Below are positions 18,023 to 26,349 of a DNA stretch of 64,000 bases, piece by piece. A model generated the notes under the pieces. That model was not told the origin of the DNA, did no database searches, and saw nothing but the letters and a program-made list of their open reading frames with translations. This DNA comes from Haloechinothrix aidingensis (GTDB lineage Bacteria > Actinomycetota > Actinomycetes > Mycobacteriales > Pseudonocardiaceae): contig NZ_JACCKD010000002.1 in NCBI RefSeq assembly GCF_013450155.1, positions 114,531 to 178,530 of the forward strand. Direction: 5' to 3'. Positions within the stretch are counted from its first letter, which is position 1. Every line of letters begins with the position of its first letter. A program made the translations under genes and the position numbers.

Positions 18023-18211
18023 TCACACGGTCGGGTCCCACTTGAGTGCGGCGAGCAAGCTGTACCAACCCGACTCCGGGACGACCAGTACACCCTCGCG
18101 AGGGCGTTTCGAGTCGCGTATCAGGGCCGCGCCGCCGTCGTGGGCGACCTCCACGCAATCGTTCCCGCCACCGCTGTGCCGGCTCCTACGCCACCGCGCA
18201 CTGTCGATCAT
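18023..18211 (-). CDS. DUF397 domain protein
   Basis: 62 residues: MIDSARWRRSRHSGGGNDCV opens the usual DUF397 pattern (W..S..S...G.CVEV), then AALIRDSKRP and WYSLLAALK. DUF397 proteins are found in actinomycetes next to XRE/DUF5753 regulators (the WhiJ/AbaA-type pairs), where the small protein is thought to antagonise or partner the regulator. The ATG has GGGGAG close upstream. It lies 186 bases downstream of the XRE gene on the same strand. Confidence 0.88.
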   Translation of the reverse strand: MIDSARWRRSRHSGGGNDCVEVAHDGGAALIRDSKRPREGVLVVPESGWYSLLAALKWDPTV

Positions 18212-18397
18212 CAACTCCCCGCTCCTCGTTCCGGCTCCTCATATCCCCTGCCGTGCCACCGCGCCCGCGTGGACGATCGGCGACCCGTCATGTCACGAGT
18301 GACCTCGCTGCGCGGACTCTCGCACACGCGCCAGCCCGACTCAATGGTCGTCACCGTCCGTTGTCGACCCGTCGCAGCACGCGTCGCGCGATCCCGC

Positions 18398-19252
18398 TCA
18401 ACGACCGTGCGCGGCTCCGGAGAGCTTGTCCAGCAACCGCGTGGAGTCCTCGTGACCGAGTGCGTGATACCGGAGATGGTCGAACATCACCGAGTATCGC
18501 TCCACCTCGTCCGGCTCCTCGAGGCACACACCACCCGTCGTGCTGTCCACGTACACGACGTCGGGGTCGGCCCGCTCGGGGAATCCCAGGATGAGGAACG
18601 GTCCTTCCATTCCCGAGTGGGCTCCCGCGTCGAACGGCACGACGCGGAGCGTGACGTGCGGCAGCGCAGCGGCCTCGCGCAGGCGGAGCAGCTGCTCGCT
18701 CATCACGTCACGCCCGCCGACGACCCTGTGCAGGACGGCCTCGTCCATCACGGCCTCGTACGACGGGGGTGACTCGTCGGCCAGGAGGCGTTGCCGCCGC
18801 ATACGCGCCGAGACGCGGCGCTTGATCTCGGCATCCGGTGCGTGCGGGCGCATCGCCCTGATCACGGCGTGTGCGTATCGCCTGGTCTGCAACAAGCCGG
18901 GTACCAGCAACGCCTGGAACGCCCGTAGCGAGCTCGCGTCCGCCTCGAGACCGACGAACGAGCCGGTGAACACCTCGCTGTAGGAGTGCCACCAGCCCCG
19001 CGTGCGGGCCTCGTGTGCCAGCTGCACCAGCTCGTCCGACTCGCGCTCCCCGACGCCGTAGAGCGTCAACATGGCCCGCACATCCTGCGGCCGCACACCG
19101 ACGTGCCCGGTCTCGATCCGGCTGACCTTCGACGTCGAGCACCGCAGGCGGTCACTCACCTCACCGATCGTCAGCTCGGCTGACTCACGCAGCCTGCGCA
19201 ACTCACTTGCCAGCCGGCGACGGCGCACCTCGGGCCCGTGACCTCGTGCCAT
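18398..19252 (-). CDS. XRE-family regulator with DUF5753 domain
   Basis: About 284 residues. The N-terminal helix-turn-helix is ELRRLRESAELTIGEVSDRL, then RCSTSKVSRIETGHVGVRP. The C-terminal DUF5753 begins near TRGWWHSYSEVFTGSFVGLE and includes VPGLLQTRRYAHAVIRAMRP. Family members of this type control development and antibiotic genes in Streptomyces together with DUF397 partners. The ATG at 19252 sits seven bases after GGAGG; an upstream in-frame start lacks one. A symmetric site 120 bases upstream is a strong operator candidate. Confidence 0.9.
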   Translation of the reverse strand: MARGHGPEVRRRRLASELRRLRESAELTIGEVSDRLRCSTSKVSRIETGHVGVRPQDVRAMLTLYGVGERESDELVQLAHEARTRGWWHSYSEVFTGSFVGLEADASSLRAFQALLVPGLLQTRRYAHAVIRAMRPHAPDAEIKRRVSARMRRQRLLADESPPSYEAVMDEAVLHRVVGGRDVMSEQLLRLREAAALPHVTLRVVPFDAGAHSGMEGPFLILGFPERADPDVVYVDSTTGGVCLEEPDEVERYSVMFDHLRYHALGHEDSTRLLDKLSGAAHGR

Positions 19253-19371
19253 AGCGGCACCTCCGCATCCCTCCTGGGGTTTCGCGACCCTCCGTAACAG
19301 TCTCCACGGGACCATCCAACCAGCCGGGCGAAGCTGCCGAGTCACGATCCACCCGACGCGCCGGGGCACCT

Positions 19372-19386
19372 AGTGCAAGTTGCACT
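19372..19386. promoter_or_regulatory. Perfect inverted repeat, candidate operator of the XRE regulator
   Basis: AGTGCAA-G-TTGCACT has perfect 7-base arms around one base, 120 bases upstream of the XRE start. A second small symmetric motif, GTGTACAC, follows at 19393-19400. Autoregulation would be normal for the family (inferred). Confidence 0.62.
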
Positions 19387-19486
19387 CCGCGTGTGTACAC
19401 TCGCATCCGCACCCTACGGTGGGCGTGAGTCACGCGCACGTCCTCCACTATCGGCGGCGACCCTCCCCAGGTCCCCCTTCGTCGCC

Positions 19487-19557
19487 GGAACGGGGTGCAC
19501 TGGAGTCCGGGGTCGCAAATCCCCCGACCGGCCCCGGACTCCTTTATTTCCCGTTCC
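19487..19557. terminator. Two-tier hairpin with symmetric internal loop
   Basis: Outer arms GGAACGGG (19487-19494) and CCCGTTCC (19550-19557) flank inner arms GGAGTCCGGGG (19502-19512) and CCCCGGACTCC (19532-19542). The two stems are separated by 7 bases on each side. On the plus strand the inner stem is followed by TTTATTT, as an intrinsic terminator would be, but no plus-strand gene precedes it. It could instead end the minus-strand tesB transcript. Confidence 0.6.
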
Positions 19558-19655
19558 TCACCCGCGCCGGAAGCCACCAGCGCACGGCTCCGTTGCCTGC
19601 CCGGTCACGCCGCGGCCCGCGTCAGCGTGCTGCCGCCGGCTGCGGACCCGCTGCC

Positions 19656-20537
19656 TCACAGCACGCGCAACAGGCCTTCCTGCACCACCGTCGCGATCAG
19701 CCTGCCGTCGCTGTCGAAGAACCGGCCCGTTGCCAGGCCACGCGCACCGGAGGCGGTCGGTGACTCGGTGTCGTAGAGCAGCCACTCGTCGGCACGGAAC
19801 GGCCGGTGGAACCACAGCGCGTGATCGAGGCTGGCGCCGAGCACCTTGTCCATCTCCCAGTACACGCCATGCCTTGCCAGCGCCGAGTCGAGCAGGGTCA
19901 TATCGGAGGCATAGGTCAGCACGCACACGTGTAACAACCCGTCATCGGGCAGGCGACCGTCCGCGCGCATCCACACCTGGTTGCGCCCTTCCCTACCGCC
20001 GTTCTCGCGCGTGACCCACGGTGGGTCGTTGACGTAGCGCAGGTCGATCGGGCGTCGCCTGGCGTGGATCCCGAGCCTGTCCTCGACGCCGCTGAGCCGT
20101 TCCGGCAACGTCGGCAGCGACTCGGGGGGATCGACATCCGGCATCTGCACAGCGTGCTCGATGCCCTCCTCGGCCAGGTGGAAGGACGCCGACAGCGCGA
20201 AGATGGCCTTGCCGTGCTGGATGGCGACAACCCTGCGAGTGGTGAAGGAACGCCCGTCCCGGATGCGATCCACCTCGTACAGGATCGGCACGCTCGGGTC
20301 CCCACCCCTGATGAAGTAGGCGTGCAGCGAGTGCACGCCTCGTTCGGCGGGCACGGTACGGCCCGCGGCGACGAGTGCCTGGCCGGCCACCTGCCCCCCG
20401 AACACCCGCACCGGCGAGTGCTCGGGGGAGATGCCCCTGTAGATGTTCTCCTCGATCTTCTCCAGGTCGAGCAGGCTCACCAGCTGGTCGACAACCGTCT
20501 GGTCATCGGCACCCTCCGCATCGCGGGCACCGCTCAT
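19656..20537 (-). CDS. tesB: Acyl-CoA thioesterase II
   Basis: 293 residues, double-hotdog TesB family. VFGGQVAGQALVAAGRTVP, VHSLHAYFIRGGDPSVPILY, RRVVAIQHGKAIFALSASFH and a C-terminal ASLDHALWFHRPFRADEWLL are the expected motifs; the last carries the catalytic Asp of the family. The enzyme hydrolyses acyl-CoA to free acid and CoA. The ATG overlaps the pyruvate kinase stop by four bases, so the two are translationally coupled. Confidence 0.93.
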   Translation of the reverse strand: MSGARDAEGADDQTVVDQLVSLLDLEKIEENIYRGISPEHSPVRVFGGQVAGQALVAAGRTVPAERGVHSLHAYFIRGGDPSVPILYEVDRIRDGRSFTTRRVVAIQHGKAIFALSASFHLAEEGIEHAVQMPDVDPPESLPTLPERLSGVEDRLGIHARRRPIDLRYVNDPPWVTRENGGREGRNQVWMRADGRLPDDGLLHVCVLTYASDMTLLDSALARHGVYWEMDKVLGASLDHALWFHRPFRADEWLLYDTESPTASGARGLATGRFFDSDGRLIATVVQEGLLRVL

Positions 20538-21958
20538 GCGTGGTCCTCTTCCCCGAGCCGGTGCACCCGGATCAGGTTGGTCGACCCGACAGTTCCCGGC
20601 GGCGACCCCGCCACGACCACCACAAGGTCACCGGGCTGGTATCGCGGGTTCGCCAGCATGGCCTGGTCGACCTGTCGCACCATGGCGTCCGTCGAGGCCA
20701 CCGGATCCACGATCTGGGCCGAGGTACCCCAGGTGAGAGCGAGCTGGGACCGCACGCTTTCCAGCGGTGTGAAGGCCAGCAACGGCAACTTGGTGTGCAG
20801 CCGGGCGAGCCGCCGCACCGTGTCGCCGGACTGCGTGAAGGCGACCAGCGCCTTGGCGTTGAGCCGCTCGCCGATGTCCCGTGCCGCGTAGGACAGCACC
20901 CCGCGCTTGGTCCGGGGCACATGGCTCAGCGGCGGCACAACGGTCGACTCGGCTTCCACAGCCGTGACGATCCGGCTCATCGTCTCGACCGTCTCGATGG
21001 GATACCGGCCGACACTCGTCTCCCCGGAGAGCATGACCGCGTCGGTACCGTCCAGCACCGCGTTGGCCACGTCCGAGGCCTCCGCCCGTGTCGGCTGGAA
21101 GCTGTCCATCATCGAGTCGAGCATCTGGGTCGCCACGATCACCGGTTTGGCGTTCTCCCGCGCCATCTGGATCGCTCGCTTCTGTACCAGGGGAACCTGC
21201 TCGAGCGCCAGCTCCACGCCGAGGTCGCCGCGGGCGACCATGACGCCGTCGAACGCCAGGACGATGGCTTCCAGGTTGGCGACGGCCTCCGGTTTCTCCA
21301 GCTTGGCGATCACCGGCACGCGCCGCCCGCCGACCCTGTCCATCACCTGGTGGGCAAGGTCGATGTCAGCAGGCGAGCGCACGAACGACATCGCGACGAA
21401 GTCGACACCGAGCTCCAGGGCGAACTCGAGGTCGGCGATGTCCTTTTCGGGCAGCGCGGGCACCGACACATCCATGCTGGGTAGGGACACGCCCTTGTTG
21501 TCACTCGGCTCACCGCCCTCGGTGACCTCGCACACCACGTCTTGCCCCTCGACAGCGGTAACGGTCAGACCGATCCTGCCGTCGTCGACGAGTAGGCGGT
21601 CACCCGGCTTGGCATCGTTGGCCAGGCCGGCGTAGGTCGTCGACACTCGCTCCGGAGTCCCCACGACGTCCTCGACCGTGATACGCACGGTGTCCCCGGC
21701 GTGCCATTCGACGGGACCCTGGCCGAAGGTCCCCAGCCGGATCTTCGGCCCCTGCAGGTCGGCCAGGATCCCGATCGGCTCGCCCGTCTCGGCGGCCACA
21801 TCCCGGATCAGGTCATAGGCTTGCTTGTGGTCACGGTGGGCGCCGTGGCTGAAGTTCAGCCGCGCCACGTTCATTCCGGCGTCGATCAGGCTCCGCACCT
21901 TCTCCCTCGTAGCGGTGGCGGGGCCGATCGTGCAAACGATCTTCGCGCGTCGAGTCAC
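20534..21958 (-). CDS. pyk: Pyruvate kinase
   Basis: About 474 residues. RAKIVCTIGPATA opens the barrel, then NVARLNFSHGAHRDHK, ILADLQGPKIRLGTF, VIAKLEKPEAVANLEAIV (catalytic Lys), VMVARGDLGVEL (metal-binding residues), KPVIVATQMLDSM and VMLSGETSVGRYP. It converts phosphoenolpyruvate and ADP to pyruvate and ATP. I prefer the GTG at 21958, nine bases after AAGG; the GTG at 21964 is possible and adds two residues. Phosphofructokinase lies upstream on the same strand. Confidence 0.96.
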   Translation of the reverse strand: MTRRAKIVCTIGPATATREKVRSLIDAGMNVARLNFSHGAHRDHKQAYDLIRDVAAETGEPIGILADLQGPKIRLGTFGQGPVEWHAGDTVRITVEDVVGTPERVSTTYAGLANDAKPGDRLLVDDGRIGLTVTAVEGQDVVCEVTEGGEPSDNKGVSLPSMDVSVPALPEKDIADLEFALELGVDFVAMSFVRSPADIDLAHQVMDRVGGRRVPVIAKLEKPEAVANLEAIVLAFDGVMVARGDLGVELALEQVPLVQKRAIQMARENAKPVIVATQMLDSMMDSFQPTRAEASDVANAVLDGTDAVMLSGETSVGRYPIETVETMSRIVTAVEAESTVVPPLSHVPRTKRGVLSYAARDIGERLNAKALVAFTQSGDTVRRLARLHTKLPLLAFTPLESVRSQLALTWGTSAQIVDPVASTDAMVRQVDQAMLANPRYQPGDLVVVVAGSPPGTVGSTNLIRVHRLGEEDHA

Positions 21959-22058
21959 GTTCACACACCTTAGCTTCGACGCCTGGACCGATCCAGCGCC
22001 GGTCACCCGAACCCGGCGAGAACGGCCGGGCACGGAACCGTACGTACCTCAGGAACCG

Positions 22059-23084
22059 TCAACCGAAGAACACCTCCGCCTCGGCGTAGCGGTCCGGCGG
22101 CACGGTCTTGAGCTCGGCTGTCGCCTCGGCCAGGCCGGCACGGTGGATCTCGGTACCCCGCAACGCCACCATCGTGCCGAAGTCGCCCTCCGCGACGGCG
22201 TCGACGGCGTGCAGGCCGAAACGCGTCGCCAGCACCCGGTCGTAGGCGGTCGGGGTGCCACCACGCTGGGTGTGCCCGAGCACGACCGCGCGTGACTCCT
22301 TGCCGGTTCGTTCCCCGAGCACGTCGGCCAGCCATGTGCCCACACCACCGAGGCGGACGTGCCCGAACGCGTCGGTCTCGCCCGAGTGCAGGACCTGCTC
22401 ACCGTCCTCCGGAACGGCGCCCTCGGCGACGACGATGATCGGCGCGTACATCCGCTCGAACCGGCTCTGCACCCACTCGACCACCTTGTCGACCGCGAAC
22501 GGGCGCTCGGGGACGAGGATCACGTTGGCCCCTCCCGCCAGCCCGGAGTGCAGCGCGATCCACCCCGCGTGCCTGCCCATGACCTCGACGACGAGCGCCC
22601 GGTGATGCGACTCGGCCGTGGTCCGCAGCCGATCGATCGACTCGGTCGCGATGTGCACCGCGGTGTCGAACCCGAAGGTGTAGTCGGTGGCCGCGAGATC
22701 GTTGTCGATGGTCTTGGGCACACCGACGACCCCGATACCTTCCTCGGACAGCTGCTTGGCCACCCCGAGCGTGTCCTCGCCGCCGATCGCGATCAGCGCC
22801 TCGACACCCTGGTCGGCGAGCACCTTCTTGATCGCGTCGACCCCGCCGTCCTGCTTGTACGGGTTGGTTCGCGAGGAGCCGAGGATCGTGCCGCCCCTGC
22901 TCAGGATGTGGTCTACATCGGTCAGTCCGAGTGGGACGCTCCTTCCGGTAAGCGGCCCCTGCCAACCGTCCCGGAACCCGAGCACGTCCCAGCCGAGCTT
23001 CTCGGTGCCCTTACGGACGATCGCCCGAATCACCGCGTTCAGGCCGGGGCAGTCCCCGCCACCCGTGAGTACTCCGACGCGCAT
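22059..23084 (-). CDS. pfkA: 6-phosphofructokinase with PPi-type signature residues
   Basis: 341 residues, group III PFK-A type. Motifs are GVLTGGGDCPGLNAVIR, GSSRTNPY, IAIGGEDTLGVAKQL, GVPKTIDNDLAATDYTFGFD (catalytic TIDND) and EVMGRHAGWIAL. Counting from the ATG, residue 104 is Asp (GGED) and residue 124 is Lys (PKTIDND). In this family G104/G124 goes with ATP, while D104/K124 goes with pyrophosphate, as in the PPi-PFK of Amycolatopsis methanolica. So this is probably a reversible PPi-dependent enzyme, though its exact phosphoryl donor is inferred. No second PFK lies in the window. Confidence 0.93.
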   Translation of the reverse strand: MRVGVLTGGGDCPGLNAVIRAIVRKGTEKLGWDVLGFRDGWQGPLTGRSVPLGLTDVDHILSRGGTILGSSRTNPYKQDGGVDAIKKVLADQGVEALIAIGGEDTLGVAKQLSEEGIGVVGVPKTIDNDLAATDYTFGFDTAVHIATESIDRLRTTAESHHRALVVEVMGRHAGWIALHSGLAGGANVILVPERPFAVDKVVEWVQSRFERMYAPIIVVAEGAVPEDGEQVLHSGETDAFGHVRLGGVGTWLADVLGERTGKESRAVVLGHTQRGGTPTAYDRVLATRFGLHAVDAVAEGDFGTMVALRGTEIHRAGLAEATAELKTVPPDRYAEAEVFFG

Positions 23085-23346
23085 CGAACCTCCGCTTGTC
23101 TACCGTCGCCACGTGTCACAGCCCGGGCTTACCCGGAGCGAAACACGGTGTCCTACCCCGTGACAGAGTGAGCCGGCCGGTGAGCCAGCTCACTCGTCCC
23201 GCCCCCACCCTAGCGGGACCGGCCTCGGGCGTGATGTACACCTCGACCGGAACCGGCCACCGCTGCGGGGCCACCCGAATCCGCTGGTGAAGCGGCCAGG
23301 GCTCGCACGAAGGGCACGCACGCGGGGTCACGTGGCTCACTGCCTC

Positions 23347-23376
23347 GTGAATGCCCCGGCGGGAGGGTGTTAATGT
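23347..23376 (+). promoter_or_regulatory. Putative promoter of the aroF leader
   Basis: GTGAAT (23347-23352), an 18-base spacer and TAATGT (23371-23376). The predicted start point falls at about 23383-23384, on the leader-peptide ATG, which would make the leader mRNA leaderless. Confidence 0.55.
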
Positions 23377-23383
23377 GTTGGCC

Positions 23384-23449
23384 ATGCAGCGCTATCGGTG
23401 GTTTATCGGGCCGGCCCGGACCGGGCACGGCGCTACCACCATGCGCTGA
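23384..23449 (+). CDS. Leader peptide for aromatic amino acid attenuation (AroR-like)
   Basis: A 21-codon frame begins MQRYRWF and ends ATTMR. It places TAT, TGG and TTT codons (Tyr, Trp, Phe) within four codons of each other. The ATG lies where transcription is predicted to start, and GGGAGG upstream is too far away to be used. Two hairpins follow before aroF. Ribosome-mediated attenuation of a class I DAHP synthase gene by a leaderless peptide called AroR is known in Corynebacterium glutamicum; this looks like the same principle with a mixed aromatic sensor. Confidence 0.72.
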   Translation: MQRYRWFIGPARTGHGATTMR

Positions 23450-23460
23450 TCGTTCCCTGT

Positions 23461-23525
23461 CCGAGCCGGAAATCCAGTCAATGGCAAGCCGGCTCGGCGA
23501 TTCCCGCGAGCGCGGCTTGCGGGAA
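23461..23525 (+). promoter_or_regulatory. Attenuator hairpins between leader peptide and aroF
   Basis: CCGAGCCGG (23461-23469) pairs with CCGGCTCGG (23489-23497). TTCCCGC (23501-23507) pairs with GCGGGAA (23519-23525), whose right arm overlaps the aroF ribosome binding site GGGAAGG. Ribosome stalling on the leader could decide which pairing forms. Whether transcription or translation is switched cannot be told here. Confidence 0.58.
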
Positions 23526-23538
23526 GGAACACCCCACG

Positions 23539-24684
23539 ATGTCGTCTGCCGATACCGCACAGGATTCGACACAGCTCTCCGCGGCGCCCTCCGCGCCGGT
23601 CGACGGCGATCTCAACAACACCCGGGTAACGGGTATGAGCCCGCTGCTCTCGCCTGCCCTGCTGCGCCAGGAGATCCCGATCGACACGCCTGCCGCGAAG
23701 ACGGTCCACCAGGGACGTGCCGAGACTGTCGACATCCTCGGCGGCCACGACGACCGGCTCCTCGTCGTCGTCGGTCCGTGCTCGATGCACGACCCCGAGG
23801 CCGGTCTGGATTACGCGCGCCGCCTGGCGACGCTCGCCGAGTCCGTGCGTGAGCACGTACACGTCGTGATGCGCGTCTACTTCGAGAAGCCGCGCACCAC
23901 CCTGGGGTGGAAGGGCCTGATCAACGATCCCGATCTGGACGGCAGCTTCACCGTCAACAGGGGGCTGCGCATCGCGCGACAGCTCCTGCTGGACATCTCG
24001 GCGCTCGGCCTTCCTGTCGGCTGCGAGTTCCTCGACCCGATCATGCCCCAGTTCATCGCCGACACGGTGAGCTGGGGATCGATCGGCGCCCGTACCGCGG
24101 CGAGCCAGGTTCACCGCCAGCTCTGCAGCGGCCTATCCATGCCGATCGGCATCAAGAACTCCACAGAGGGCGACATCCAGGTCGCGGTGGACGCCGCCCG
24201 CGCGGCCGCGGCGAGCCATGTATTCCCCGGCATCAACGACGACGGGCTCGCCGCGCTGCTGACGACCTCGGGCAACGCGGACTGTCACGTGATCCTGCGG
24301 GGCAGCTCCTCCGGTCCGAACCACGACGAGGCGAGCGTGGCCGAGGCCGTCGCCAAGCTGCGCAAAGCCGGCCTGCCCGAGCGCGTCATCGTCGACGCCA
24401 GCCACGGCAACAGCGGCAAGGACCATCACCGCCAGGCCGAGGTCACCGGCGAGCTCGCCGACCGGATCGCCGGAGGTGACCGCGACATCGTCGGCGTAAT
24501 GCTGGAGAGCTTCCTCCACGAGGGGCGGCAGGACCTCACATTGGGCCGGGCGGAGCAGCTGCACTACGGCCAGAGCATCACGGACGCGTGCATGAGCTGG
24601 CAGACCACGGAGGAGCTGATCGGCCGCCTGGCGGATGCGGTCGCCAGGCGCGGGCAGCGCGGTACAGGCCGCGCGGACGGCTAG
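23539..24684 (+). CDS. aroF: Class I DAHP synthase
   Basis: About 381 residues of the AroFGH type. Motifs are VVGPCSMHDPEAGLDYARRL, MRVYFEKPRTTLGWKGLIND, GSIGARTAASQVHRQLCSGL, IGIKNSTEGD, ILRGSSSGPNHDE and DASHGNSGKDH. The enzyme condenses phosphoenolpyruvate and erythrose 4-phosphate to open the shikimate pathway. The ATG at 23539 is preceded by GGAAGG; 47 upstream in-frame residues would run through the attenuator. This is not the class II AroG found at Rv2178c in M. tuberculosis. Feedback specificity is unknown; the leader codons suggest aromatic amino acid control. Confidence 0.93.
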   Translation: MSSADTAQDSTQLSAAPSAPVDGDLNNTRVTGMSPLLSPALLRQEIPIDTPAAKTVHQGRAETVDILGGHDDRLLVVVGPCSMHDPEAGLDYARRLATLAESVREHVHVVMRVYFEKPRTTLGWKGLINDPDLDGSFTVNRGLRIARQLLLDISALGLPVGCEFLDPIMPQFIADTVSWGSIGARTAASQVHRQLCSGLSMPIGIKNSTEGDIQVAVDAARAAAASHVFPGINDDGLAALLTTSGNADCHVILRGSSSGPNHDEASVAEAVAKLRKAGLPERVIVDASHGNSGKDHHRQAEVTGELADRIAGGDRDIVGVMLESFLHEGRQDLTLGRAEQLHYGQSITDACMSWQTTEELIGRLADAVARRGQRGTGRADG

Positions 24685-24774
24685 GACATACGTCCCTGCC
24701 GGTGGCGGACACCGCGGCGTTCCCCTCGCCCTCCGGGGGCCGCGCAGCGGGTTCGCGGGTTCGACGGGGCCGCC

Positions 24775-25281
24775 CTACCCCGCTACCGGGAGCCCTTTCC
24801 TCCGTCGCTCCTCTTCCAGGATCTGCCATCGCCGCAGGTTGTGCCTGGCGTCGGCCAGCGCGTCGTGCGCGTCGGCAGGCGCGGGCGGGAGCTTGGGCTT
24901 GCCGAGATCCTCCCAGCGCTGGCGGAGGTCGCGGGTGAACCGCGGCAGCTGGCGCGGAAGGGCAGGCATGGCACCCCAGAGCTGCGCGAGGGCGACGTGG
25001 TCGTAGGCGGCGAACCATGCCCACAGCTGCACCCCGTCGCGCGGCTTGCCGAGGAAGTCGAGCAGGTCCGCGCGGATACTCGCGCGACTGCGCCACGCCG
25101 AGTCGCCGCGTGGTGGCAGCTTGGGCAGGACGTGGTCGGCGACCCAGGGACCGGCCTTGTCCGGGTCGAACTCCGTCGAGACGGCGTAGAACTCCCTGCC
25201 CGACTCGGACACGACACCGATCGAGACCAGGTCGATCGTCACGCCGTCTTCGATGAACTCGGTGTCATAGAAGAATCGCAC
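24775..25281 (-). CDS. 3'-5' exoribonuclease AS (polyadenylate-specific, Rv2179c-like)
   Basis: 168 residues, the same length as M. tuberculosis Rv2179c. DEDD residues are visible in YDTEFIEDG (Asp, Glu), WAWFAAYDHVALAQLWG (Asp) and DAHDALADARHN (His, Asp). The M. tuberculosis enzyme degrades adenylate-rich RNA. The GTG at 25281, with AAGG eight bases upstream, gives the expected N-terminus MRFFYDTEF. It is convergent with aroF. Confidence 0.92.
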   Translation of the reverse strand: MRFFYDTEFIEDGVTIDLVSIGVVSESGREFYAVSTEFDPDKAGPWVADHVLPKLPPRGDSAWRSRASIRADLLDFLGKPRDGVQLWAWFAAYDHVALAQLWGAMPALPRQLPRFTRDLRQRWEDLGKPKLPPAPADAHDALADARHNLRRWQILEEERRRKGLPVAG

Positions 25282-25339
25282 CCGGCAAACCTTACTGGGT
25301 CGGTTCGTCCGCGTGTCACGGCTTCGGCACGCGGGCGGC

Positions 25340-26095
25340 TCAGCCGGCCTTCGACCGCGGAACCCGGTCGCCATCGGCGGACTCTCCCCGCCGCGCGGCC
25401 GGCACCCGCACGTCCTCCCCCGCGGCCAGCTCCTTCGCGCGAGCCGCGTAGATGTCGACGTACTCCTGCCCGGACAGCTCCATCAGCGCGTACATGACCT
25501 CGTCGGTGATCGCACGCTCCACGAAACGGTCACCCGCGAGGCCGGCGTACCTGGAGAAGTCGAGCGGCTCGCCGATCCGGATCTCCAGGCGGCGCGGGCG
25601 CCACATGCGTGATCCGATCGGGTTGACGCGGTCCGTGCCGATCATCGCGACCGGGATCACCGGAACGCCGGCGTCCAGGGCGATTCTGGCCAGCCCGCTC
25701 TTGCCCTTGTAGAGGCGACCGTCCGGCGAGCGGGTTCCCTCCGGGTAGATACCGAGCAGGCGCCCCTCCCTGAGCAGGCGGACGGACGTGTCCAGGGCGG
25801 CCTGCGCGGCGGAGCCACTGCCCCTGTCGATCGGGAACTGCCCGGTCCCGCTGAAGAACCACTTCTGCAGCTTGCCCTTGATGCCGGGGCCTTCGAAGTA
25901 CTCGCTCTTGGCCGGGAACGTGATCCGGCGCTGGACGTGGCACGGCAGGAAGAAGGAGTCGGCGACGGCGAGATGGTTGCTGGCCAGGATCGCCGCACCG
26001 GTCCGGGGAATGTTCTCCCGCCCGGTGACCTTGGTCGGCCACAGCAGCCGCAGCAACGGCCCGAGCAACACATACTTCAAGAACCAGTACAGCAC
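25340..26095 (-). CDS. plsC: 1-acyl-sn-glycerol-3-phosphate acyltransferase
   Basis: About 251 residues. An N-terminal hydrophobic helix (LYWFLKYVLLGPLLRLL) precedes the acyltransferase motifs NHLAVADSFF (HX4D), TGQFPIDRGSGSAAQAAL and GIYPEGTRSPDGRLYKGKSG. It adds an acyl chain to lysophosphatidate at the membrane; the Rv2182c homologue lies in the same neighbourhood in M. tuberculosis. The GTG at 26095 behind GGAAGG is preferred; an upstream ATG would add an atypical basic stretch. Confidence 0.9.
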   Translation of the reverse strand: MLYWFLKYVLLGPLLRLLWPTKVTGRENIPRTGAAILASNHLAVADSFFLPCHVQRRITFPAKSEYFEGPGIKGKLQKWFFSGTGQFPIDRGSGSAAQAALDTSVRLLREGRLLGIYPEGTRSPDGRLYKGKSGLARIALDAGVPVIPVAMIGTDRVNPIGSRMWRPRRLEIRIGEPLDFSRYAGLAGDRFVERAITDEVMYALMELSGQEYVDIYAARAKELAAGEDVRVPAARRGESADGDRVPRSKAG

Positions 26096-26349
26096 CGCGC
26101 ACCCACCTTCCAGCACCGCGGTCCTCAGCCTACGAACCATGACTCCGCCCGCACAACGGCAGGCACCCGCCACGAGGCGGTAAGCGACCGATCTCACACG
26201 GGCACCGGCAGCACCGGGTACGGTACGGATGCCCGCTCACGAGCCTCGGCCCGGCGAGTCGTGCCACCATGGTAAGGACGGCCGGTATCCACCGGCCACG
26301 TAGCACCTACCGCGAGCTCGCGTACAGGACGTACAGGAAGGGGCAGCAG

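Larger units (their letters stand above)
19253..19655. other. Intergenic region between tesB and the XRE regulator
   Basis: No gene seen in these 403 bases. The region contains the candidate XRE operator at 19372-19386 and the two-tier hairpin at 19487-19557, both listed separately. Confidence 0.6.

Noticed and set aside
19487-19557. A possible tRNA, because GGTCGCAAATCCC looks slightly like a T-arm.
   Set aside because: There is no matching acceptor or anticodon arm at the right spacing, and the paired arms fit a simple hairpin better.
23398-23538. N-terminal extension of the DAHP synthase.
   Set aside because: It would run through the leader peptide and attenuator hairpins; the ATG at 23539 has a ribosome binding site and gives the family's normal length.
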